A DNA stretch of 64,000 bases from Pedobacter sp. Hv1 (GTDB taxonomy: Bacteria; Bacteroidota; Bacteroidia; Sphingobacteriales; Sphingobacteriaceae). The notes beneath the pieces were generated by a model. The model saw only the letters and a program-made list of their open reading frames with translations. It searched no databases and was not told the origin of the DNA. The stretch is taken from NCBI RefSeq assembly GCF_001412215.1, contig NZ_LLWP01000005.1, forward strand, positions 310,001 to 374,000, written 5' to 3'. Both the position numbers and the translations under genes were made by a program. Positions 1 through 6,954 of this stretch are shown here, in pieces. Within the stretch, counting starts at the first letter, position 1. Every line of letters starts with the position of its first letter.

Positions 1-836
1 GCTACCTGTTGATGCTCATGATAGGTAAGCTGCCTTGGAATATAATATTCCACCTTGGGCTCAGGAAGTGGGAACGGAATAACTGGGAATGGCACCCTAT
101 CATCTTCACCACCTATATTGTTTAACCTAAAAACCATTTGCCCATCATCATGTGAAGGACATGGCAGATATTCAGCTTGTGGCTGTTGGTCATGTTTGTT
201 GGCAACCATTCTGATTACAGCATCAAATAGCTGAGCTGCTGTTAGAACGGGCGAAGTATTTTCTTCAAGAAATTGACATAGTGCTATTCCAAATGGACTG
301 CCTTCTCCAGCAATCCCATCACTTACAGCTGTTTCTTCACCTGAGACAAACAACCATCTCGAATTTCTTTTTTCCAGTTCTTCAGGTGTTAAGATAATAC
401 CTAAACCTCGGCGCCTGGTGATAAATGTCCCTGAAAAACAGGAATCAGAAATTAGCATAATGTGCCTGGCTGGTATTGCTTCAATATAATCAAGGACAGT
501 AGAATTAAAGATAAAAGTTCTTTGTCCATCTTCTCCATCATATGGAATCCAGCAACCCTTTTTTGAGGTTGGATGCTGTAGCCCATGTCCAGCGAAGTAT
601 ATAATTACACTATCATCCTTATGGCAAGATATCGATAAGTCTATCAGTGCTTCGGTTATATTTTGGTTTGTTGCATCGGAATCATATAATGGTTTCTGTG
701 CTGGTATAAAGCCATATTTTTCTTCAAGAACCTTTGAAAAACGCTCGACATCTCTCTTTGCGTTAGACAAAGAGCGATACATACCACCTTGGTACTCATC
801 AATTCCAATAATCAATAAACGTTTTTCTGCAGCCAT
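1..836 (-). CDS. Caspase-like (peptidase C14) protease, C-terminus beyond the left edge
   Basis: Read on the minus strand, an open frame starts with ATG at 836 and runs off the window at base 1, giving 278 codons. The N-terminus (KRLLIIGIDEYQ, then LSNAKRDVERF) is typical of caspase/metacaspase p20 domains. The catalytic pair is visible: His84 in YFAGHG and Cys133 in LISDSCFSGTF. No signal peptide is seen, so it is probably cytosolic. It is divergent from the graspetide operon, with 138 bp between the two starts. Bacterial caspases of this kind are often proteases of conflict or cell-suicide systems. The substrate here is unknown; the membrane protein or the peptide next door are candidates by inference. 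A weak -7 box (TAAATTTA) lies upstream. Domains after the protease domain cannot be judged. Confidence 0.9.
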   Translation of the reverse strand, partial: MAAEKRLLIIGIDEYQGGMYRSLSNAKRDVERFSKVLEEKYGFIPAQKPLYDSDATNQNITEALIDLSISCHKDDSVIIYFAGHGLQHPTSKKGCWIPYDGEDGQRTFIFNSTVLDYIEAIPARHIMLISDSCFSGTFITRRRGLGIILTPEELEKRNSRWLFVSGEETAVSDGIAGEGSPFGIALCQFLEENTSPVLTAAQLFDAVIRMVANKHDQQPQAEYLPCPSHDDGQMVFRLNNIGGEDDRVPFPVIPFPLPEPKVEYYIPRQLTYHEHQQV

Positions 837-915
837 ATGTCTCTACTTATACAATGCTACTAAATTTATCAGGAATATTCTAAACCAGGTTTCAGTCTAA
901 CCCATAATTCTGGAT

Positions 916-946
916 TTAGATTACCTGAGTTTTTTTAATATATTTG
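916..946 (+). promoter_or_regulatory. Candidate promoter of the graspetide operon
   Basis: TTAG at 916-919, then exactly 19 bases, then TATATTTG at 939-946. This fits the Bacteroidota pattern TTTG-N19-TAnnTTTG with one mismatch in the -33 box. It would start the transcript about 20 bases before the ATG at 975. Confidence 0.55.
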
Positions 947-974
947 TTAAGACATCAAATTGCTAACACTCTCA

Positions 975-1319
975 ATGAAACCATTTATATTCCAGTTTAA
1001 AGAACAGCCAACAGTGGAAAGTGCTGACTATTCGCAACTACAGTACGATAAAATATTGAATCTCAGTATCGACAAGCAAACTGGAATGCCTGCAATATGC
1101 GCATTGGATCTTTCAACCGAAACGTTTACAAAAACACAGGGCGAAGATTCCGATACCGAACAGACCTATGTCTCTAGATTGATGGGTACAGAATCTATAA
1201 CTTTGGTAGACCTAGAAGCCTCAGATGCCGATCCTGATAGGTTTTCGATGAGTATGCTGATGGGCACTGAAACAGAAACCCGCCAGTATGTAGAGGGCGC
1301 CGATAGCGACCCGCAATAA
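975..1319 (+). CDS. Graspetide (omega-ester/amide RiPP) precursor with three core repeats
   Basis: This 114-residue acidic peptide lies 2 bp before an ATP-grasp ligase. The N-terminus MKPFIFQFKE resembles the PFFARFL leader helix that microviridin ligases recognise. The C-terminal half carries repeated Thr/Ser-rich then Glu/Asp-rich units, at about residues 46-62, 69-88 and 95-114. The last two fit LMGTE(S/T)xTxxx(L/V)E(A/G)xDxDP; the first is a shorter variant. In this family the ligase joins Thr/Ser hydroxyls, or Lys amines, to Asp/Glu carboxyls, giving ester or amide rings. I chose ATG 975 over the in-frame TTG at 960 because it starts directly at the leader motif. The ring pattern and target are unknown. 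No exporter or dedicated leader peptidase is seen nearby; the caspase is the only protease. Confidence 0.85.
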   Translation: MKPFIFQFKEQPTVESADYSQLQYDKILNLSIDKQTGMPAICALDLSTETFTKTQGEDSDTEQTYVSRLMGTESITLVDLEASDADPDRFSMSMLMGTETETRQYVEGADSDPQ

Positions 1320-1321
1320 GC

Positions 1322-2233
1322 ATGATCCTCATCATTACACATAAACTTGATTTTACCGCAGATTTCCTCATCAATAAGCTGAATGATAGAAAGATAGAGT
1401 ACCGACGGCTGAACTGTGAAGATATTCTAAGTACGAACTATTCGTTCGAATACCATCCGGATATGACCTTTTCGATAATGGGCGTACCAAAGTACACATC
1501 AGTCTGGTTCAGAAGAACGTTGTTGCCTGACCTGGACATTGAACTTCCGCAGGAAAGAAAATATATTTTGGGGGAAGTGGAAGCATTTATGAAGAATATT
1601 TTCTCTATTCTCGATGCCAAATGGGTTAGCCCACCTCGAGAGGTCTATCACGCCGAAAACAAATTATATCAACTTAAGCTCGCAAAAAAACTGGGGTTTA
1701 AGATTCCAGAAACGTTGGTTACTTCCGATAAAGAAGAACTTAAAAACTTTTTTGGCAAGCATGACCACATCATTGTGAAGCCCATCTTTCAAACCAGGAT
1801 TAGCAGTCCAGAGAATGCTGAGTTTATATTTACAAACAGGGTAACCAAAGAACAGATTGACAGCTTGAATTCTTTCGACCTAAGCCCTTGCATTTTTCAA
1901 AGGGAAATCGAAAAAACAGTCGAACTGAGAATTACTGTAGTGAATGGCCAGACTTTTGCAGCCCAGGTTAAATCTCAGGAAGATGAAGAAACCAAAACTG
2001 ACTGGAGAAAGAAAAAACTGGCCTTCACAATATTTGAACTACCATCACACATCCATCAGCTTTGTATCGATTTAGTCCGTGAGATGGGTCTAGTATTTGG
2101 TGCAATTGACATGATCCTTTCACCGGATGGCACCTATACATTTTTGGAAATTAATCCAAATGGCCAGTGGGTTTGGATAGAGACCGAGACTGGACTAAAG
2201 ATTTCGGACGCCATTATCAAGGAACTTTTGTAA
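1322..2233 (+). CDS. ATP-grasp graspetide ligase (MvdD/MvdC-like)
   Basis: 303 residues, close to the usual length of MvdD/CdnC-type peptide ligases. The enzyme would use ATP to form acyl-phosphates on Asp/Glu side chains of the precursor and close rings with Thr/Ser or Lys. Visible ATP-grasp features are the ATP-binding Lys153 in IIVKPIF, Arg203 in ELRITV, Asp227/Arg229 in TDWRKK, Asp263 in GAIDMIL, and Glu276/Asn278 in the metal-binding FLEINPNGQW. The N-terminal preATP-grasp segment begins ILIITHKLDFTAD. It starts 2 bp after the precursor stop and ends 1 bp before the next gene, so the three genes are probably one transcript. With one ligase only, a single ring chemistry, either ester or amide, is likely; this is inference. 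Confidence 0.88.
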   Translation: MILIITHKLDFTADFLINKLNDRKIEYRRLNCEDILSTNYSFEYHPDMTFSIMGVPKYTSVWFRRTLLPDLDIELPQERKYILGEVEAFMKNIFSILDAKWVSPPREVYHAENKLYQLKLAKKLGFKIPETLVTSDKEELKNFFGKHDHIIVKPIFQTRISSPENAEFIFTNRVTKEQIDSLNSFDLSPCIFQREIEKTVELRITVVNGQTFAAQVKSQEDEETKTDWRKKKLAFTIFELPSHIHQLCIDLVREMGLVFGAIDMILSPDGTYTFLEINPNGQWVWIETETGLKISDAIIKELL

Positions 2234-2234
2234 G

Positions 2235-3002
2235 ATGGGAAAACTCAGCAAAAAAATCAAAAACCGCCTGAACGATATAGGCTTGTTTTATAAGGAAGAA
2301 ACTGATTTTCGTCGAATCGATTATGCCTCTTATCAAGTTAGCGAACCGGATACAAAGCTTCGTGAGCATCGGGATTTTTTGGTTAGACTTCAGGAAAACG
2401 AAGACAAGCGACTGGAATCCATTGATTCCAAGACTTCGCAACTGATTTCCCAAACTGGAATCATATTTTCATTGCTTGGCCTTTTTTTACCAGTGATGAT
2501 GGACAAGGCTTCAGACCTAGGAATATTAGTTAAGTCTATTTTAATCTTGTTGCTTGTTCTTGCAGCATGTTTTTATTTGTTGACCATACACAATGCGCTT
2601 AGAAATTATCGCATAAGCCAATTTAAATATGGAAGGGTTGGAGCTAACAATGTACTGCAGTTCAAGGACAAATCCACTGAAGAGTTCATTGCAGAGGAAA
2701 TCAGGGATATTCTCAGTTGCATTAACCAAAACATTAACAACAACAATCGGAAGGGCACCAATCTACTCCATTCCTATGCAGCATTTAAAATAGCAAACCT
2801 TTTAAGCGGAGCTCTAGTGGTACTTACTGCAGTATTTATCCTATTCTACAACCCACCAAAGCAAGTTATGGATGTAAATGGAAGTATTGAAATTAGGAAT
2901 CTTAAATTGTTGGGGGAGCAGATCAGGAAAACCAAGGCTAAAAATGATACAGTTATCATTAATATTCCCGACACCATATATTCTGTTCCGCTCAACAAAT
3001 AA
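2235..3002 (+). CDS. Three-helix membrane protein of the graspetide operon, possible effector
   Basis: 255 residues of no family I can name with certainty. A charged helical segment (residues about 40-69, REHRDFLVRLQENEDKR) leads into hydrophobic helices at about 70-89, 97-117 and 184-204. A soluble loop lies between helices 2 and 3, with a soluble tail after 205. Long amphipathic helix plus short helices is the build of several membrane effectors in bacterial defence, such as Pycsar TM and SLATT-like proteins. That likeness is by architecture only. The 1-bp gap to the ligase links it to the peptide. It could instead export or sense the modified peptide. Confidence 0.7.
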   Translation: MGKLSKKIKNRLNDIGLFYKEETDFRRIDYASYQVSEPDTKLREHRDFLVRLQENEDKRLESIDSKTSQLISQTGIIFSLLGLFLPVMMDKASDLGILVKSILILLLVLAACFYLLTIHNALRNYRISQFKYGRVGANNVLQFKDKSTEEFIAEEIRDILSCINQNINNNNRKGTNLLHSYAAFKIANLLSGALVVLTAVFILFYNPPKQVMDVNGSIEIRNLKLLGEQIRKTKAKNDTVIINIPDTIYSVPLNK

Positions 3003-3052
3003 TTGCTAATTACATTTTAACCAAATGATTTACGCATGTAGATAAAAAGATT

Positions 3053-4240
3053 ATGGAAAGAAAAGAGGTAAATTTTCTGAAGCTCAAAAACAACATTGAA
3101 ATCAACGATGGCTCTGAACTAAAGCAATTATTAAAAAAAAGAAAAAACCATCACTTTTATTCCTCCAAGGTAAAAAGGACAAGTCACACCGATTTTGATT
3201 TCACCGGAGCAATCTTTAGTTGGTCCCAAGATTATATTAGTACCCCATTGACCAATGTTGATGGTTTTCAATATGATGAAATTATAGTAGACTTGGCAGT
3301 CCAGGTCATATTGGTAGAAAATAGCTTTGACTATAGCAAAACATTCAGGAAACCAATCATACTCGAAATTTCTCTGCACGCCTTTGTTTTCATCGAAAGC
3401 AACCTGCACGGAGATATAAATCTACTGAATCAGGAACAGAAGTCATTGTTGATCTTTCACAAAACCTATGAAAGGGAATTAGAAAGATCTGGAATAAAAA
3501 TGCTCCATGAAAATACATATCAAGGCCAGGAGGCATTTAGCTTCTTTACCAGAATTTGGAAAAACGTAGATATTGAGGATTCCGCTATGGTAACGGGTTC
3601 TAGTCATGACTATTTTACCGAATTGAATGAATGTCATCGGAAGATTATGTACAGTGTAGGTTGTTCAAACATTTGGGGCAGATACATTACACATTTCCAA
3701 GACAATTCCTACAATTTCCAAGGTTCAAAGGTCTACCCAGTAAAACAGAATTATTTTGATGTGAGATACGTGTCCTATCTGGAAAATGCAATAGAGGAAT
3801 TATATACATTTTATGAAAGGCTTGCCTATCTGATCTACCTTTTCTTAAAGCCAACCAGTTTTTTACAATTTTCGCTTTCGTACAACAAGCTTTTCGAAAG
3901 AAGAACAAAGCGAGAAGTAATTGAAAGATATGCGCATCTGACAACAGATGCAAATTATGCCTACTTCTTTAGGCGAATTAATAACGAACATAAAAAATTA
4001 TCGACCTACCGCCATCCATTGGTACACTATCAGAGTACCAATGAGACAATAAAAGGTTCCTACAATGCATCATTCACCACAAAATGGCTTCACCATGCCA
4101 CAAGTGATGAAAGTAAACTGTTAAAAATCCAAAACGAAATAGAAGATATTCGGATTTTTGTGAACAAGGAGCTAAATAATTGTAAGGTTTCCTTTGAGCA
4201 TGCAGTATTATTGATCGAAGGACTTAACAGCAACATATAG
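3053..4240 (+). CDS. Uncharacterised protein with a HEPN-like R-x4-H motif
   Basis: 395 residues, 50 bp after the membrane protein on the same strand. The N-terminal two thirds match nothing I recognise. The C-terminal part is helical (residues about 240-265 and 280-315) and contains TYRHPLVHYQ, where Arg320-x4-His325 matches the R-x4-6-H signature of HEPN ribonucleases, as in Cthe_2314-like and Abi HEPN proteins. HEPN domains often act as RNA-cleaving toxins in anti-phage systems. There is no signal peptide. One short motif carries this call, so a structure prediction of the helices is needed before accepting RNase function. Confidence 0.6.
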   Translation: MERKEVNFLKLKNNIEINDGSELKQLLKKRKNHHFYSSKVKRTSHTDFDFTGAIFSWSQDYISTPLTNVDGFQYDEIIVDLAVQVILVENSFDYSKTFRKPIILEISLHAFVFIESNLHGDINLLNQEQKSLLIFHKTYERELERSGIKMLHENTYQGQEAFSFFTRIWKNVDIEDSAMVTGSSHDYFTELNECHRKIMYSVGCSNIWGRYITHFQDNSYNFQGSKVYPVKQNYFDVRYVSYLENAIEELYTFYERLAYLIYLFLKPTSFLQFSLSYNKLFERRTKREVIERYAHLTTDANYAYFFRRINNEHKKLSTYRHPLVHYQSTNETIKGSYNASFTTKWLHHATSDESKLLKIQNEIEDIRIFVNKELNNCKVSFEHAVLLIEGLNSNI

Positions 4241-4326
4241 CAAAAAGATATAGCGTACAGCCCGCAAAAACGCCCAAAGAAATCACCTAGTCGCAATAAT
4301 CATAGAAAAAACATAGCATCTTCAAT

Positions 4327-5010
4327 ATGGCTAAAGACCTGAAAAACTATTTTGCCGAACAAGAAAAAATTATGACTGAGCGGCGTACAAAGCTCAAAAA
4401 TGGCCCTAATGTAATCCATCTTTCCTATTTGAGCCAGCATATTTCTCCTTTACAGTTACTTGAAATGGAAGCAGAGACCGAACGGCTTGGCTTTCAGCTC
4501 AGCTCTATGGATCGAAGCGGTACCATACAAGCATCTATTTCGAGCCTTTCGGCAGATCTTGTACTTATGCTTACCGAACCTGGGATTATAGGTGTACTAA
4601 TGTCTGGATTATTGACCAATGGAATCTATGACGGGCTGAAGATGCTGATAATCAGTTGCTGGAAAAAGGTATATAATAAGAAAACTATTTCCATAATTTC
4701 AAATACAGTATTGGAGCATCCAGCAAAATTCCACCTTGTCATCAAGCTTGATGTAGACTGCTCCATTGAGTTGGAGACCGAAAATCTGGATGCTGAACAA
4801 TTTGGAGTAGCAATAGATAAGATTTCAGATATTGCTAAAGACTTGAACAGCAAAAAAAGGAGCCTGATGCTGTTCGATCCGTTAGAATTAAAATGGAACC
4901 CCATCAAAGTAGATATCGATTTCCTAAAACAGGGCCAAAAATTGACAAGGGAGATTCCGCTAGAGGAATATCTTGAAGAATTAAGAAAAAAAGAAAATCC
5001 TGAAGATTAA
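4327..5010 (+). CDS. Uncharacterised protein with one hydrophobic helix
   Basis: 227 residues, not recognised. It has a charged helical N-terminus, a hydrophobic glycine-containing stretch at about 76-111 (TEPGIIGVLMSGLLTNGI inside it), then alternating short strands and a charged C-terminus (EYLEELRKKENPED). The order strand, helix, glycine-rich hydrophobic helix, strands is reminiscent of EACC1, a small conserved component of caspase-linked conflict systems. I hold that likeness loosely. It starts 86 bp after the HEPN candidate and ends 12 bp before the zinc-finger gene, so it probably shares their transcript. Confidence 0.55.
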   Translation: MAKDLKNYFAEQEKIMTERRTKLKNGPNVIHLSYLSQHISPLQLLEMEAETERLGFQLSSMDRSGTIQASISSLSADLVLMLTEPGIIGVLMSGLLTNGIYDGLKMLIISCWKKVYNKKTISIISNTVLEHPAKFHLVIKLDVDCSIELETENLDAEQFGVAIDKISDIAKDLNSKKRSLMLFDPLELKWNPIKVDIDFLKQGQKLTREIPLEEYLEELRKKENPED

Positions 5011-5022
5011 AAAAATTAACAA

Positions 5023-6036
5023 ATGGAAATCTGCAAATGCTGTGGGAAAAATCCTGCCGATAAGAAAAATACACACTATCTTACTGACGGTATTATCAGA
5101 AGTGCATTAAATGAGGGCGGGCTGAACATAAGGGGAAAGGGGGCTATGTACGATATTTCGAGCCATAAAAACTCTGTAGAATTTAAATTTCAGCAAAAAA
5201 CTTCTCAAGAAGCCATCATTGAAGGATTGGGCCATGCGCCCGGTGAAAAGGAAATTGAAGAGGCAAAAAAGAATGATTTTTCAGTGGACAATGTTTTCTG
5301 TTCATCTTGCGAAAAGATATTTACGGAGATTGAGACCGAATTCATAGATAAGATTTTGCCGAAGCTCAGAGGGAAGGATTTCACTGGAGAGAGAGAAGTC
5401 AGTTTTACTGAATATTTATTGATACGGAAATTCTTTCTGCTTCAGGTACTAAGAACTTCGATTTGTGATCAGGGGTATAAAATTAGTGCAGTGCTTCAGG
5501 ACAAATTAAGAGAAATCGTTCTGAACAAAAATGCCGACATAGCAATGATAAAATCGGTTCCTTTGAATGTAACTTATCTTAGTACTTTGGGCGGCAACTT
5601 CGAATACACTTATAATGATGTTGGAATCGGATCAGAGCAGGGCAACCATGTTATAATCTTCAATGATTTTATCATACAGGTATTCGAGAAAATTTCAGAG
5701 GTCAAATATGTCGACTTTTTTGGAGTGAATGAGAAACAGACTTTGATGTATTTCACAAACCAAAATGAAGAAAATTTTAAATTTAAGGTATTCGACAATG
5801 ACGGCCGAAAAAAAATCATGGCGACCTTCGGTGCATTCAAGGTAAGGAACCAATTGGCTTTTTATGTACAGGATCTTCAGAACGAATTTTTGAAGCGAAA
5901 AGGATTTCTACCACCTAGGCATGTCATCAATATATTTGTCCACCAGATCATCAATGCAAATAGTTTCGATGACCTGCAACGGTATTCAAGCGCACGTTAT
6001 GAAAAGATAAAGGAGTTTTTATTTCAGATTTTGTGA
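5023..6036 (+). CDS. Zinc-finger/HNH-like protein of unknown function
   Basis: 337 residues. The N-terminus has Cys4-x2-Cys7 (CKCCGK), then THYLTD with His18, and a second CxxC at Cys93/Cys96 (FCSSCEKIF). This CxxC, [ST]H, CxxCE arrangement is seen in HNH-like treble-clef proteins often annotated as HNH endonucleases. The usual second catalytic His/Asn is not clear, so it may only bind zinc. The remaining 240 residues look mixed alpha/beta and are unrecognised. It is the last gene of the same-strand run that began with the graspetide precursor; a 279-bp AT-rich gap with no clear terminator follows. Confidence 0.6.
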   Translation: MEICKCCGKNPADKKNTHYLTDGIIRSALNEGGLNIRGKGAMYDISSHKNSVEFKFQQKTSQEAIIEGLGHAPGEKEIEEAKKNDFSVDNVFCSSCEKIFTEIETEFIDKILPKLRGKDFTGEREVSFTEYLLIRKFFLLQVLRTSICDQGYKISAVLQDKLREIVLNKNADIAMIKSVPLNVTYLSTLGGNFEYTYNDVGIGSEQGNHVIIFNDFIIQVFEKISEVKYVDFFGVNEKQTLMYFTNQNEENFKFKVFDNDGRKKIMATFGAFKVRNQLAFYVQDLQNEFLKRKGFLPPRHVINIFVHQIINANSFDDLQRYSSARYEKIKEFLFQIL

Positions 6037-6315
6037 AAAAACAAAGATTTGATCCTAGCCCCATTAATGAGTTGGTTCGGGGTGAAACCACAGTATCTTT
6101 CAATACCTTTGATTGTTAAAATTTCTTTCAAATTAAGATATATTCATATCATATTGATATATTGTTTGTGTTGAATAAAGTATTCTCCACAATTACTTTC
6201 TAAGAAAAAGTTTACAAGCACTATTTACACATTAATTTTCTACATTTCCTATATTAACATAACCTGTCCCATATGGATAAATTATTATAAATTAATCTTG
6301 TAGATAAAGACCTTA

Positions 6316-6588
6316 ATGCAACAACCCATAGAAGAATGCAAACAATCCAAAAACACTAATGAACTACATATCAATTCCTTACATAAAACATTAGTCGCTC
6401 TAATAGAAAAAGTAGACAAGCTAAGTAATAGGCTAGAGCAATTTTCAGACCTACCGAGAAAGATTACAGAAATACATAAACTACACTTTCCAGAGTTTGT
6501 TCAAAAAGAAGAAGATTTAACAAAAAGATTCCTCGCAGAGATCATACTTGGTATCCCAAGAAAACGTAAGAAACGTAAAGTAATTTAG
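6316..6588 (+). CDS. Small helical basic-tailed protein, unknown
   Basis: 90 residues: a predicted coiled-coil middle (TLVALIEKVDKLSNRLEQF) and a strongly basic C-terminus (PRKRKKRK). Reality is supported by a -7-like box TAATCTTG at 6293-6300, 16 bases before the ATG, and by a strong terminator 25 bases after the stop. It may be a small DNA- or RNA-binding or regulatory protein. Codon use is very AT-rich, like the rest of the accessory block. Confidence 0.55.
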   Translation: MQQPIEECKQSKNTNELHINSLHKTLVALIEKVDKLSNRLEQFSDLPRKITEIHKLHFPEFVQKEEDLTKRFLAEIILGIPRKRKKRKVI

Positions 6589-6612
6589 AAAGAATGCAAA
6601 TCCAGTTAAACA

Positions 6613-6647
6613 AAAAACACCTTTAGATATATTCAAAAGGTGTTTTT
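6613..6647 (+). terminator. Intrinsic terminator
   Basis: A perfect 12-bp stem pairs 6613-6624 with 6636-6647, ending in five T. It closes the 90-residue gene and separates the accessory block from the tRNA. Confidence 0.8.
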
Positions 6648-6699
6648 CGATTGAGATAATAAAATTTTGAACTTTTCTTCCCCCTATGGGAAATTTAGG

Positions 6700-6773
6700 T
6701 GGAGAATATCGGATTCGAACCGATCACCTCTTCACTGCCAGCGAAGCGCTCTAGCCAAATGAGCTAATCCCCC
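6700..6773 (-). tRNA. tRNA-Ala (anticodon GGC)
   Basis: The minus strand folds into a full cloverleaf of 74 nt. It has a 7-bp acceptor stem starting GGGGGAT with G-U pairs, a D arm starting GCTC, an anticodon loop CTGGCAG giving GGC, and a T arm with TTCGAAT. CCA is not encoded. Its 3' end faces the accessory block at 1-6650. Confidence 0.93.
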
Positions 6774-6954
6774 AGGTTTGGGAAGCAAAAGTAATTAAAA
6801 GTTTAACGCCTGCAAATTTTTATTTCTATTCTCTGAAGTAATCTTAAATTAAGTGTCTAATTCGTTAAAAAAGAGGCTTAAAAATCACATTCCTCATTTA
6901 TTTAACTAGAATTTAAGGTGTATATTGCATTTCAATCCCTCTACTTAAGTTAAC

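Noticed and set aside
960..974. TTG start for the graspetide precursor
   Set aside because: The five extra residues add nothing, and ATG 975 begins directly with the leader motif KPFIFQF.
1..6650. CBASS or Pycsar system
   Set aside because: No nucleotidyl cyclase, CD-NTase or Cap gene is visible; only the membrane protein resembles such effectors.
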